DNA of 64,000 nt from NCBI RefSeq assembly GCF_014198605.1, contig NZ_JACIHU010000004.1, one strand, 5' to 3'. This document shows, in pieces, positions 33,855 to 43,039 of this stretch. The position numbers and the translations under genes were made by a program. Every line of letters begins with the position of its first letter. The stretch's first letter is position 1. This DNA is from Rhizobium etli_C (lineage in GTDB: Bacteria; Pseudomonadota; Alphaproteobacteria; Rhizobiales; Rhizobiaceae). The notes under the pieces are model-generated. The model saw only the letters and a list, made by a program, of their open reading frames with translations. It did not search any database and was not told the origin of the DNA.

Positions 33855-33988
33855 CAATTCTTTAATCCAGAACAGGATTCAGGCCGACCGGCTTCATCAT
33901 CCTGTTCTAGCGGCTTCGGCCGGTTGCGGCAATGGCGACAACATCAAAAGCGACGAGAGGTCGCGATCAGCGCTCCCCGAGGTCACGA

Positions 33989-34393
33989 TCAGAGGCTCTC
34001 AGGCAACGCCTCGATGATAACAAAGGCCTGCGCCAAGGGATAATCATCGGTTATTGTCAAATGAATGGCGGCCCTGTGGCCGGCGGGCAGCATCGATTCG
34101 AGGATTGCGGCGGCACCGCCTGACAGAACCATGGTCGGCTTGCCGCTCGGCAGGTTGACGACGCCCATGTCCTTCCAGAAGACACCCTGGGCGAGGCCCG
34201 TGCCGAGCGCCTTGGAACAGGCTTCCTTGGCGGCGAAACGCTTGGCATAGGATTCGGCACGGTTTGCCCGGCGGTCGGAACGGGCCCGCTCGATCTCGGT
34301 GAAACAGCGATGAGTGAAGCGCTCACCGAAGCGCTCGATCGATTTTTCGACACGGCGAATGTCGATCAAATCGCTGCCAATGCCGATGATCAT
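33989..34393 (-). CDS. acpS: Holo-[acyl-carrier-protein] synthase
   Basis: A 134-residue enzyme that transfers 4'-phosphopantetheine from CoA to acyl carrier protein. The magnesium Asp is in IGIGSDLIDIRRVEKS near residue 8 and the Glu in FAAKEACSKALGTG near 57. The downstream half matches the trimeric AcpS fold. It follows the DUF2062 gene by 37 bases on the same strand. Confidence 0.95.
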   Translation of the reverse strand: MIIGIGSDLIDIRRVEKSIERFGERFTHRCFTEIERARSDRRANRAESYAKRFAAKEACSKALGTGLAQGVFWKDMGVVNLPSGKPTMVLSGGAAAILESMLPAGHRAAIHLTITDDYPLAQAFVIIEALPESL

Positions 34394-34430
34394 GCCGGAC
34401 CCTTCCGTCGCTTAAGCATTCTGCACGGGT

Positions 34431-35021
34431 TCATACGCTCGGCATGTCGATGACCGGCCCCGCCAGACGCAGGCGCGCCCGCTCCATCAGGCGCGTGCGG
34501 CGGCGCGTCTGAAACCCCTTCACGGTGTAGAACGTCAACGCATAGAGCGCAACGGAGGTCACGGCGGCCGGCGGAATGGCGCCGATCAGCATCGGCTCCA
34601 GCACCGGCTTCCATAATTCGGTGAAGTTCAGCTTGTGAAAGAGGGCGGCGAGATCCACCGCCTGACCGGCCAGATGATCCTCGCGGCTGAGCAGCAGATG
34701 GCCGATCTCCCAGGTGATGCCCCAGATGAAGGGATATGTCAGCGGATTGCCGAAGGCAGCGCAGCCGAGGGCGGCCGCCACCATATTGCCGGAGAGGAAA
34801 TAGGTGATGACGAAAGCCATGACGAAATGCACGCCGATGAACGGCGTCCACGAGACGAAGACGCCCGCGGCGACGCCGGCCGCAACCGCATGCGGCGAAG
34901 CGCTCAGGCGCAGAATGCGCATTGTCAGATAACGGATCGGGCGAAGGAAACCTTTTCGGGGCCACACAAGCTCCCGCATCTTTTCCTTGAAACCCGCAGG
35001 CTTGCGACGGCGAAACAACAT
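34431..35021 (-). CDS. DUF2062 membrane protein
   Basis: A 196-residue protein matching the DUF2062 family: a basic N-terminus (MLFRRRKPAGFKEKM), SASPHAVAAGVAAGVFVSWTPFIGVH and CAAFGNPLTYPFIWG, then two or three membrane helices and a basic C-terminus. Function unknown. It sits at the head of the acpS cluster and may be co-transcribed with acpS. Confidence 0.88.
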   Translation of the reverse strand: MLFRRRKPAGFKEKMRELVWPRKGFLRPIRYLTMRILRLSASPHAVAAGVAAGVFVSWTPFIGVHFVMAFVITYFLSGNMVAAALGCAAFGNPLTYPFIWGITWEIGHLLLSREDHLAGQAVDLAALFHKLNFTELWKPVLEPMLIGAIPPAAVTSVALYALTFYTVKGFQTRRRTRLMERARLRLAGPVIDMPSV

Positions 35022-35176
35022 GGCGGCTATTTAGTGCAGCGCACAGCACCGTGACAAGAGCGGCAAATGATACCACCCGCAAAACAGCCGCTCAATTTTC
35101 TCTGCTGAGCAGCGGCCTCATGCCGAGGGGCGTTCGCAACGCAACGTCCCTCACTCATCCAAGTATAAATCCGCTA

Positions 35177-35326
35177 TTAGCGGCTGCGGAACAGACCGCG
35201 GTCGACCTGGCGCTGACGAAACTCGAGATCGATACGATCGAACGAGCCGTTCAAATAGGCCATTTCACGTTCCTGCGTGGTCGGAGCGCGAAGAGCGCGA
35301 GCGATTTTCCTGATAGGGTCAAACAT
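35177..35326 (-). CDS. DUF3563-type 49-residue protein
   Basis: ATG at 35326 to TAA at 35177-35179 encodes a 49-residue protein beginning MFDPIRKIARALRAPTTQER and containing EMAYLNGSFDRIDLEFRQRQ near the middle. This is the pattern of the small DUF3563 family of rhizobia, of unknown function; related Arg-rich short proteins often occur in many copies per genome. The ribosome site is poor: AAGGA lies too close and GATGAG is nine bases upstream. It occupies an otherwise empty 500-base gap. Confidence 0.75.
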   Translation of the reverse strand: MFDPIRKIARALRAPTTQEREMAYLNGSFDRIDLEFRQRQVDRGLFRSR

Positions 35327-35523
35327 TTCCTTGTCTCATCTTCTATTTACGTTTTCAACGATCAGAAGATAGTCCCGGCAAATGTCAATTACCACCGCCC
35401 GCAACATGGGGACAGCCATGCACTGAGCGCATACATTGCCACTTCGATTCGCCGACTTACCTTGAAACGGTCATAAAATGTGCAAATTCTCGGGTCGGCT
35501 GCCGTGACAGGCTCAACAAAAGC

Positions 35524-37758
35524 CTATTCGTAGAGCCGCCGGACCGTGGCGATGCAGTCGAGTTCCTTCATCTGGGCGAGCAGCTGATTGAGCTGACGCA
35601 GATCCCAGACCTCGACCTCGAGCATCATTTCGGTGAAATCGGCTGCCACCCGGACGGTGTTCAGCAGGCGGATATTGACGTCAAGACTTGCAACCGTCTG
35701 GGCCACCTTGGCGAGCGTGCCGGGCTCGTTCAACCCGTTCACCATGATGCGCGCCATGAAGCGCGACTTGTTGGCTTCGTCGAGGTCCCAGCGGACGTCG
35801 ATCCAACGGTCGGGCTGATCATCGAAGCGCTGCAGGCTCGGCGACTGGATCGGATAGATGGTGATACCCTTGCTCTGATCCATGATGCCTACGATGCGGT
35901 CGCCGGGCACGGCGCCGGTCGAGGCGAACTTGACGTCGACATTGCCGGACAGGCCGCGGATCGGGCCGATATCGACATCGGCGTCGAGTTCGGAATGGCC
36001 GCCCTCGGCCCCGGCCTTGGTCTTGCCGGGGATCTTGAAGATCATGCCGGCCGCACTGCGGACGTTGAACCAGCCGTCGTCGCCGGAAGGCTTGACGGTG
36101 ACGCGCTCGTCCTGGTGGTCGGGATAGACGGCGCGCAGCACGTCGAGCGAGGACATCTCGCCGCGGCCGACGGCGGCGATCGCATCCTCGACGTCCTTCT
36201 GGCCGAGACGGTGCAACGCCGGCTTCATCGCCTCGCGCGAGAAGATCTTGCCGGCCCGGTTGAAAGTGCGCTCGAGAATGCGGTGGCCGAGGCCGGCATA
36301 TTGCTTGCGGATGGCCATGCGGGTGGCGCGGCGAATGGCGGCGCGCGCCTTGCCGGTGACGACGATCTCCTCCCAGGCGGCCGGCGGAACCTGCACGCCG
36401 GACCGGATGATCTCGACTTCGTCGCCATTGGCCAGCCGCGTCACCAGCGGCATGATGCGGCCGTTGATCTTGGCGCCGACCGTCGTGTCGCCGATATTGG
36501 TGTGAACGGCGTAGGCGAAGTCGATCGGCGTGGCGCCGCGCGGCAGGGCAATCAGCTTGCCCTTCGGCGTGAAGCAGAAGACCTGATCCTGGAAAAGCTC
36601 GAGCTTGGTGTGTTCGAGGAATTCTTCCGGGCTGTCGCCCTCGGCGAGCGCCTCGATCGTGTGACGCAGCCAGGAATAGGCATTGGATTCGCGTGAAAGG
36701 ATGTCGCCATCGGCATTGGTGGCGCCGTCCTTATAGAGCGTATGGGCAGCGATGCCGAATTCGGCGATCTCGTGCATGCGCTTGGTGCGGATCTGCAGTT
36801 CGATGCGCTGGCTGGAGGGACCGACGATGGTGGTATGCAGCGAACGGTAATCGTTCTGCTTCGGCGTCGAGATATAGTCCTTGAAGCGGCCGGGCACGAC
36901 GCGCCAGCGGGTGTGGACGATGCCGAGCGCGCGATAGCAGGAGGGAATGTCCTCGACGATCAGACGGAAGCCATAGACATCCGAAAGCTGCTCGAAGGAC
37001 AGCGACTTCGACTGCATCTTGCGAAAGACCGAATAGGGCTTCTTCTGGCGGCCCTTGACATAGGCGCTGGTCAGGCCGCTGGCGACCAGTAGGTCGCGCA
37101 ACTCGGCCTCGATCTTCTTGACGATGCCCTCGTTGCGCTTGGAGAGCTCTTCCAGCCTTTTCGTGACGGTCTCGTAGGCTTCCGGGTTCATGTGCCGGAA
37201 GGAGAGTTCCTCCAGTTCCTCGCGCATGTCCTGCATGCCCATGCGGCCGGCGAGCGGCGCATAGATTTCCATCGTCTCCTCGGAGATGCGGGCGCGCTTG
37301 TCGGCCGACATGTGATCGAGGGTGCGCATATTGTGCAGGCGGTCGGCGAGCTTGACGAGCAGCACGCGCACATCATCTGAAATGGCGAGCAGCAGCTTGC
37401 GCAGGTTTTCGGCCTGCTTGGCCTTCTTGGTGACGAGATCGAGTTTCTTGATCTTGGTCAGGCCCTCGACCAGGCGGCCGATATCCTCGCCGAAGAGTTC
37501 GTCGATCTCGGCGCGCGTCGCCGTCGTATCCTCGATCGTGTCGTGCAGAAGGGCAACCGCGATCGTCGATTCGTCGAGATGCATGTCGGTGAGGATGGCG
37601 GCGACCTCGAGCGGATGGGAAATATAGGGATCGCCGCTCGCGCGCTTTTGCTGGCCATGCTTCTGCATGGCGTAGACGTAGGCTTTGTTCAGCAGTGCTT
37701 CATTGGCATCGGGCTTGTATTGCTGAACCCGCTCCACGAGCTCGTACTGCCGCATCAT
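35524..37758 (-). CDS. rsh: Bifunctional (p)ppGpp synthetase/hydrolase
   Basis: A 744-residue RelA/SpoT homolog controlling the stringent response. The hydrolase HD motif is intact (ALLHDTIEDT near residue 72), and the synthetase contains RFKDYISTPKQNDYRSLHT; the R-x-K-D form is typical of bifunctional enzymes rather than synthetase-only RelA. TGS (FTPKGKLIALPRGATPIDFAY) and C-terminal ACT domains follow. ATG at 37758 (or 37755) fits the family start MMRQYELVERV. The leader holds a terminator-like hairpin just before the start codon. It follows rpoZ on the same strand. Confidence 0.96.
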   Translation of the reverse strand: MMRQYELVERVQQYKPDANEALLNKAYVYAMQKHGQQKRASGDPYISHPLEVAAILTDMHLDESTIAVALLHDTIEDTTATRAEIDELFGEDIGRLVEGLTKIKKLDLVTKKAKQAENLRKLLLAISDDVRVLLVKLADRLHNMRTLDHMSADKRARISEETMEIYAPLAGRMGMQDMREELEELSFRHMNPEAYETVTKRLEELSKRNEGIVKKIEAELRDLLVASGLTSAYVKGRQKKPYSVFRKMQSKSLSFEQLSDVYGFRLIVEDIPSCYRALGIVHTRWRVVPGRFKDYISTPKQNDYRSLHTTIVGPSSQRIELQIRTKRMHEIAEFGIAAHTLYKDGATNADGDILSRESNAYSWLRHTIEALAEGDSPEEFLEHTKLELFQDQVFCFTPKGKLIALPRGATPIDFAYAVHTNIGDTTVGAKINGRIMPLVTRLANGDEVEIIRSGVQVPPAAWEEIVVTGKARAAIRRATRMAIRKQYAGLGHRILERTFNRAGKIFSREAMKPALHRLGQKDVEDAIAAVGRGEMSSLDVLRAVYPDHQDERVTVKPSGDDGWFNVRSAAGMIFKIPGKTKAGAEGGHSELDADVDIGPIRGLSGNVDVKFASTGAVPGDRIVGIMDQSKGITIYPIQSPSLQRFDDQPDRWIDVRWDLDEANKSRFMARIMVNGLNEPGTLAKVAQTVASLDVNIRLLNTVRVAADFTEMMLEVEVWDLRQLNQLLAQMKELDCIATVRRLYE

Positions 37759-37774
37759 TCCAAAGCCACTCCGG

Positions 37775-37808
37775 TAAAAATAAAAGCGCGCCAATCAACG
37801 ATTGGCGC
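37775..37808 (-). terminator. Terminator-like hairpin with U-tract in the rsh leader
   Basis: On the minus strand GCGCCAATC and GATTGGCGC form a perfect 9-bp stem with loop GTT, followed by GCTTTTATTTTTA. It lies between rpoZ and rsh and ends only about 17 bases before the rsh ATG, leaving no room for a promoter after it. Confidence 0.7.
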
Positions 37809-37860
37809 ACACATGGGCAATAATATGCCTAAGCAATAAAGGCGCAAGATTGACGATTGG

Positions 37861-37924
37861 TAATCGTCGCTCTTTTCCGGATCAGAACCGGCCGGCGCGC
37901 TTAATAATCGTCGCTCTTTTCCGG
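37861..37924. repeat. 20-bp direct repeat at the rpoZ 3' end
   Basis: TAATCGTCGCTCTTTTCCGG occurs at 37861-37880 and 37905-37924. The second copy is the last codons of rpoZ; the first lies just past its stop, as if the gene's end had been duplicated. Confidence 0.8.
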
Positions 37925-38305
37925 CGGCACCAGGCCCTCGATGCCGGCAAGCAGCTCTTCTTCCGACATCTGGTCGAAGGTGATCGTCTCCGGCAGGTCG
38001 TCCTGCTCCTCGCTATCGGCTGCGGCAACACCGCCGGCGGCGATCATGCTGGCCGGATCGGGCTCGGGCTCGTCGACTTCGACATGCTTCTGCAGCGAAT
38101 GGATCAGATCTTCCTTGAGGTCATCGGGTGAAAGCGTCTCGTCGGCAATTTCGCGCAGGGCGACGACAGGGTTCTTGTCATTGTCGCGATCGATGGTGAT
38201 CGAAGCACCCTGGGAAATCAGCCGGGCGCGGTGGCTGGCGAGCAGAACCAGCTCGAAGCGGTTCTCTACCTTGTCAATGCAATCTTCAACTGTGACACGG
38301 GCCAT
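37901..38305 (-). CDS. rpoZ: RNA polymerase omega subunit
   Basis: A 134-residue subunit that stabilises the beta' subunit of RNA polymerase. MARVTVEDCIDKVENRFELVLLASHRAR and VALREIADETL are the conserved core; the C-terminal half is an acidic extension ending EKSDDY. In several bacteria omega forms part of the ppGpp site on RNA polymerase, which fits its position upstream of rsh. Confidence 0.96.
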   Translation of the reverse strand: MARVTVEDCIDKVENRFELVLLASHRARLISQGASITIDRDNDKNPVVALREIADETLSPDDLKEDLIHSLQKHVEVDEPEPDPASMIAAGGVAAADSEEQDDLPETITFDQMSEEELLAGIEGLVPPEKSDDY

Positions 38306-38603
38306 TGCCTGTCCTTTACGGTCGTCATTTCGGGATTAGCACGCCCGATACAATTAAAACCGGGCAAATACAAGTTTTTCGTTCCGGCTCCCTCGTCTTT
38401 ATCCGGGGCTGAGCTAAATTTCCATGGAGAATGTCACAATTCCACCGAAGGTTGCTTGGAATATGACGAATCGTGCCCTAAATCTCTCTTATATGAACAC
38501 TTAGTAAAGTAAGGATCAAATCAAAAATCACAATAAGCCATTGTATTTATTGAAATTTGACGCCCTGCGAATTTCGATTTCTCTCATTAGGAATTGGTAA
38601 GCG

Positions 38604-39185
38604 ATGTTTGACCCACGCGAAAAAATTGCACTCTTTATTGACGGCGCCAACCTCTACGCTGCATCCAAGAGCCTCGGTTTCGACATAGATTACCGCAAGC
38701 TGTTGAAAGCATTCCAGAAACGCGGCTACCTCCTGCGCGCCTACTATTATACGGCCTTGATCGAAGATCAGGAATATTCGTCGATCCGTCCCCTAATCGA
38801 CTGGCTCGATTACAACGGCTACAAGGTCGTCACCAAACCCGCCAAGGAGTTTACCGACTCCATGGGCCGGCGGAAGATCAAGGGCAACATGGACATCGAG
38901 CTTGCGATCGACGCCATGGAACAATCCGAAACCGTCGACCATCTCGTCATCTTTTCCGGCGACGGCGACTTCACCAACCTGGTCGAGGCGCTGCAGCGCA
39001 GAGGCCGCAAGGTCTCGGTGATCTCGACGATGGCGACCCAGCCGCCGATGATCGCCGACGACTTGCGCCGCCAGGCCGATCATTTCATCGACCTCTTGTC
39101 TCTGAAGGCTGAGATCGGTCGCGATCCGTCGGAGCGGGCGCCACGTCCGGCCGAAGTCGCCCCGGCCAGCGATTTCGAGGACTGA
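38604..39185 (+). CDS. NYN-domain (LabA/DUF88) protein
   Basis: A 193-residue PIN-like nuclease-fold protein. Acidic residues are visible in LFIDGANLYAASK near residue 12, GNMDIELAIDAME near 93 and IFSGDGDFTNLVEAL near 115, matching the NYN active site. Proteins of this family are suspected RNases. It is transcribed alone, divergent from rpoZ across a 298-base AT-rich gap in which I see no other gene. Confidence 0.9.
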   Translation: MFDPREKIALFIDGANLYAASKSLGFDIDYRKLLKAFQKRGYLLRAYYYTALIEDQEYSSIRPLIDWLDYNGYKVVTKPAKEFTDSMGRRKIKGNMDIELAIDAMEQSETVDHLVIFSGDGDFTNLVEALQRRGRKVSVISTMATQPPMIADDLRRQADHFIDLLSLKAEIGRDPSERAPRPAEVAPASDFED

Positions 39186-39224
39186 TCGAAAGCGCCGCGA
39201 GCCGATCAGCTGCGGCTTGATGGC

Positions 39225-39704
39225 TCAGCCATTGTCCTTCAACAAGCGGCTCTTCTGACGGTTCCAATCTCGCTCCTTCTCGGATTCGCGCTTATCGTGC
39301 AGCTTCTTGCCCTTGGCGAGCGCCAGTTCCATCTTCGCCCGTCCCCGATCGTTGAAATAGATCTTCAGCGGGATCAGCGTCATGCCTTCGCGGTTGACGG
39401 CTGAGCGCAGGCGATGGATTTCGCGGCCCGACAGCAGCAGCTTGCGGCGCCGGCGCGGCTCGTGGTTGAAGCGGTTCGCCTGCAGATATTCCGGCAGGTA
39501 GGAATTGATCAGCCAGATCTCGCCGTCCTCGTCCGATGCGTAGGATTCGGCGATATTGGCCTTGCCTTCGCGCAGCGACTTGACCTCCGTGCCCATCAGC
39601 ACGAGGCCCGCCTCGTAAGTATCGATGATCTCGTAGTTGAAGCGGGCCTTGCGGTTTTCGGCCACGACCTTGTTCACCACACGCTGGCTGCCTTTGGGGG
39701 CCAT
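39225..39704 (-). CDS. smpB: SsrA-binding protein
   Basis: A 159-residue tmRNA partner needed for rescue of stalled ribosomes. VVAENRKARFNYEI, YEAGLVLMGTEVKSLREGKAN and the basic C-terminal tail (KKLHDKRESEKERDW) are characteristic. ATG at 39704 gives the usual start MAPKG; a longer opening adds 14 non-conserved residues. It follows dapA in the same direction after 95 bases. Confidence 0.96.
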   Translation of the reverse strand: MAPKGSQRVVNKVVAENRKARFNYEIIDTYEAGLVLMGTEVKSLREGKANIAESYASDEDGEIWLINSYLPEYLQANRFNHEPRRRRKLLLSGREIHRLRSAVNREGMTLIPLKIYFNDRGRAKMELALAKGKKLHDKRESEKERDWNRQKSRLLKDNG

Positions 39705-39799
39705 GACGATATTTCCTTCGAGGCGCGCGAAAAGCCGCGCCCTCATTGCTGCCCTTTATGTAAGGGAACGACCCGGCCTTGTGAAGACGGCGGGCCTCC

Positions 39800-40684
39800 T
39801 CAGTTCAGCAGCCCCGCATGGCGCAGAGCTGCGTCGATCGCCGCTTCGGTTGCCGGCTCCAGCGTCGACAGCAGCGGCGAGCGGACGTTGCGGCTCATGC
39901 GGCCGAGCTTGGAGAGGCCGTATTTGGCGCCGCAGAGACCGGGTTCAAGGAAGATCGCCTTGTGCAGCGGCATCAGCCGGTCCTGATATTCCAGCGCGCG
40001 GGCGTACTCGCCGGCCAGCGTTGCCGCCTGAAAATCGGCGCAGAGGCGCGGGGCGACATTGGCCGTTACCGAGATGCAGCCGACGCCGCCATGGGCGTTG
40101 AAGCCGAGCGCCGTGGCGTCCTCGCCGGACAATTGCCTGAAGTCCTTGCCGCAGGTGATGCGCTGCTCGGAGACACGCTCGATCTTGCCCGTCGCATCCT
40201 TGACGCCGACGATATTCCTGTGCGCCTTGACGAGCGCGCCCATCGTTTCCGGCGTCATGTCGACCACCGAACGGCCAGGGATATTGTAGATATAGATCGG
40301 CAGAGCGACGGCTTCGGCGATCGCGGAAAAATGCGCGATCAGCCCCTTCTGCGTCGGCTTGTTGTAATAGGGCGTGACAACAAGCACGGCGTCGGCGCCT
40401 ACCTTTTCGGCATGCTGGGCAAGCTCGATCGCCTCGCGCGTGTTGTTCGAACCGGCGCCGGCCATGACGGGAACGCGTTTTGCGGCCACTTCGATGCAGA
40501 GTTCCACGACCCGCTTGTGTTCGGCATGCGACAGCGTCGGCGATTCGCCTGTCGTGCCGACCGGAACGAGACCGCCGCTGCCTTCCTTGATCTGCCAGTC
40601 GACATGGGCGGCGAAGCTGTCTTCGTCGATCGATCCGGCATCGGTGAAGGGGGTAACGAGGGCGGGAATGGACCCATTGAACAT
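39800..40684 (-). CDS. dapA: 4-hydroxy-tetrahydrodipicolinate synthase
   Basis: A 294-residue enzyme of the lysine and diaminopimelate pathway condensing pyruvate with aspartate semialdehyde. Motifs: GSIPALVTPF at the start, GTTGESPTLSH near residue 44, the Tyr in YYNKPTQ near 107 and the Schiff-base Lys in VGVKDATG near 161. ATG at 40684 is the family start. Divergent from the transglycosylase gene. Confidence 0.95.
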   Translation of the reverse strand: MFNGSIPALVTPFTDAGSIDEDSFAAHVDWQIKEGSGGLVPVGTTGESPTLSHAEHKRVVELCIEVAAKRVPVMAGAGSNNTREAIELAQHAEKVGADAVLVVTPYYNKPTQKGLIAHFSAIAEAVALPIYIYNIPGRSVVDMTPETMGALVKAHRNIVGVKDATGKIERVSEQRITCGKDFRQLSGEDATALGFNAHGGVGCISVTANVAPRLCADFQAATLAGEYARALEYQDRLMPLHKAIFLEPGLCGAKYGLSKLGRMSRNVRSPLLSTLEPATEAAIDAALRHAGLLN

Positions 40685-40851
40685 GCAAAGCTCCTCACGA
40701 CCAAATCCTTGCTTCGGCCGCATTCCATGACTAAGAGTTGCGCACCATAAAGCGCCGAAATCATCGCGACAAGCGCGGAGAGTTCGGTTTAGGGCAAAAT
40801 CCGATAGCAGATGTGAATGAATTTTACCTGGTACGGTAAGGTTTCGTTAAG

Positions 40852-42975
40852 ATGCCTCCAGCCAAATGGGTAGGGCGTGTTTTCGTTGCGAGATCCCGGA
40901 TGAAGAAAGCTGTCCTGATTCTGACCGCCTTCGGCTTCGTTGCCGCCGCGTGGGGCAGCGTTGCGTCGCCGCTTGCCGGCGAAAACCTTCCTACGGCTGA
41001 CGTCAAGCCGATCGGCTTCGTTCCCGAGACATCGATACCGGAGGCGCTGACCACCGGCGCCATCCCGCGCAATCGCGCTGTCGCGCCTGTCGCCAGTGAT
41101 CTGAAAACCGGCCTCGACGCGCTTAGCGCCAAGAATCCGCAACTGGCTCTGTCGATCCGCGACAGCATGCGGCAGGGGACGCTCGACCGCCATATCCTCA
41201 CCTGGGCGATCGCCGTGTCCGGATTGAAGGGCGTTCCCTCCTATGAGATCGCCAGCGCAGCGCAGGAGCTCAAGGGATGGCCCGGCCTTTCGCGGCTGCG
41301 CGCCTATTCGGAACGGGCACTCTTCGATGAAAACCCCGCCCCATCCGCCGTGCTCGCCGCCTTCGGCGATACCGCGCCCGAGACGATGCAGGGCGCCGTC
41401 ATTCTCGGGCGGGCGCTGGTTGCTTCAGGCAAGCAGGCGCAGGCGGCCAAATATATCCGCAAGCTCTGGCGCACGGAGGCGCTCGACAAGGCGGGTGAAG
41501 ACAAGATTCTCGTCGAATTTTCCGCCCTGCTGACGCCGGCCGACCACAAGGCGCGGATGGACTATCTGATGTATCGCGGCCGGGTGGCGCAGGCCAAGCG
41601 GTTCGGCGACATGGGTGAGGCGCAATCGCTCTACAAGGCCTGGGCCGCCGTCGACGCCAAAGCCGCCAACGCCGGCGCGCTCATCAATGCCGTCGACACG
41701 AGATGGCGAGGCGATGCCGGCCTGCTGTTTGCGAAAATCGAATATCTGCGCAAGCAGGACAAATATGCCGAGGCGGCAGCCCTGCTGGAGAAGATGCCGC
41801 GCGAAGCCGGCGAACTCGTCAATTCCGGCGAATGGTGGAACGAGCAGCGGATCGTCAGCCGCGGCCTCGTCGACCAGGGACAATTCAAACCGGCCTACCG
41901 CATCGTCGCAAACTACGCGGCAACCAGCCCGACCGACATCGTCGAGGCCGAGTTCCACGCCGGATGGTATGCGCTTCGCGGCCTGCAGGACCCAACGACG
42001 GCGGAAAGACATTTCCGCAAGATTCTGGCGACGTCGAACGGACCGATCTCGGTGTCGCGCGCCTGGTATTGGCTCGGGCGGGCAGCCGAAGCCGGCGGCC
42101 CCGGCAATTCAGGCGAATTCTACGGCAAGGCCGCAAATTTTCCCGGCACATTCTACGGCCAGCTTGCAGCCGAAAAACTGGGACGGGAGACGCTCAATGT
42201 CGCCTATCCCGCACCGAGCACGGCCGACCGCCACCGCCTTCAGGCGCGCGAAGCCGTGCAGGCGATCACCCGGCTCGAGGCGGCAGGTCACGGCTGGCGC
42301 GCCGACATTCTCTATCTCGCGCTTGCCGACCAGCTGCAGAGTCCGGGGGAACTGGCTATCCTCGCAGCGCAGGCCGAGCAATCGGGCAATCACCATCTGT
42401 CGCTGCAGATCGGCAAGATCGCCTATGGCCGCGGCATTGACGTCGCAGCGCTTGCCTTTCCCGTCGGGGTGATCCCGGCGAATGCCAATATATCCGGCTC
42501 CGGCAAGGCGCTCGCCTATGCCATCGCCCGGCAGGAAAGCGCCTTCAACCCGGCCGCCGTTTCGGCTGCAAATGCGCGCGGTCTGCTGCAGCTTCTGCCC
42601 GGCACGGCCCAGGCGGTGGCCAAGCGCCACAACATCACGTTTTCGAAGGACAAGCTGACGGCCGACGCCGGCTATAATGCGACGCTCGGCGCGCATTATC
42701 TCGGCGAGCAGATCGAGGCCTTCGGCGGCTCCTATATTCTCACCTTCGTCGCCTATAATGCCGGGCCGAAACGGGTGCCGGAATGGATCGGCCGCTACGG
42801 CGACCCGCGCGGCAGGCCGATCGACGAGATCGTCGACTGGATCGAGCGCATCCCCTTCCCGGAGACGCGCAACTACGTGCAGCGGGTGATGGAGAATTAC
42901 GAAGTCTACAAGGCTCGCCTCGGCCAGCCGACGGATATCGAGCGCGACCTGATCGGCGGACGCAGCGCCTCCTGA
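40852..42975 (+). CDS. Soluble-type lytic transglycosylase
   Basis: A periplasmic murein-cleaving enzyme of up to 707 residues. A signal peptide is clear from the ATG at 40900 (MKKAVLILTAFGFVAAAWGS); ATG at 40852 would add 16 basic residues, and neither has a strong ribosome site. A long superhelical region (about 80-530) precedes the SLT domain with the catalytic Glu in IARQESAFNPAAVSAANARG near residue 565, LLQLLPGTA and YILTFVAYNAGPKRV. Likely role: cell-wall remodelling or recycling. Confidence 0.93.
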   Translation: MPPAKWVGRVFVARSRMKKAVLILTAFGFVAAAWGSVASPLAGENLPTADVKPIGFVPETSIPEALTTGAIPRNRAVAPVASDLKTGLDALSAKNPQLALSIRDSMRQGTLDRHILTWAIAVSGLKGVPSYEIASAAQELKGWPGLSRLRAYSERALFDENPAPSAVLAAFGDTAPETMQGAVILGRALVASGKQAQAAKYIRKLWRTEALDKAGEDKILVEFSALLTPADHKARMDYLMYRGRVAQAKRFGDMGEAQSLYKAWAAVDAKAANAGALINAVDTRWRGDAGLLFAKIEYLRKQDKYAEAAALLEKMPREAGELVNSGEWWNEQRIVSRGLVDQGQFKPAYRIVANYAATSPTDIVEAEFHAGWYALRGLQDPTTAERHFRKILATSNGPISVSRAWYWLGRAAEAGGPGNSGEFYGKAANFPGTFYGQLAAEKLGRETLNVAYPAPSTADRHRLQAREAVQAITRLEAAGHGWRADILYLALADQLQSPGELAILAAQAEQSGNHHLSLQIGKIAYGRGIDVAALAFPVGVIPANANISGSGKALAYAIARQESAFNPAAVSAANARGLLQLLPGTAQAVAKRHNITFSKDKLTADAGYNATLGAHYLGEQIEAFGGSYILTFVAYNAGPKRVPEWIGRYGDPRGRPIDEIVDWIERIPFPETRNYVQRVMENYEVYKARLGQPTDIERDLIGGRSAS

Positions 42976-43039
42976 AGCCGTTTGGCGCGGCGTCAAAAGC
43001 AGGCTACATCTTCGGGCTCAGATAGGTCTTGAGGATGCG

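Larger units (their letters stand above)
33652..33988. other. Repeat-rich gap between acpS and lepB
   Basis: This 337-base interval contains two repeat units (33705-33771 and 33807-33854) and an inverted pair AGAACAGGAT/ATCCTGTTCT at about 33869-33908. No open frame here resembles a gene. The lepB promoter must lie within about 50 bases of its start or inside the repeats. Confidence 0.6.

Noticed and set aside
35051..35476. 141-codon plus-strand frame opposite the DUF3563 gene
   Set aside because: Shows no family, signal or motif; the minus-strand mini-gene explains the coding signal better.
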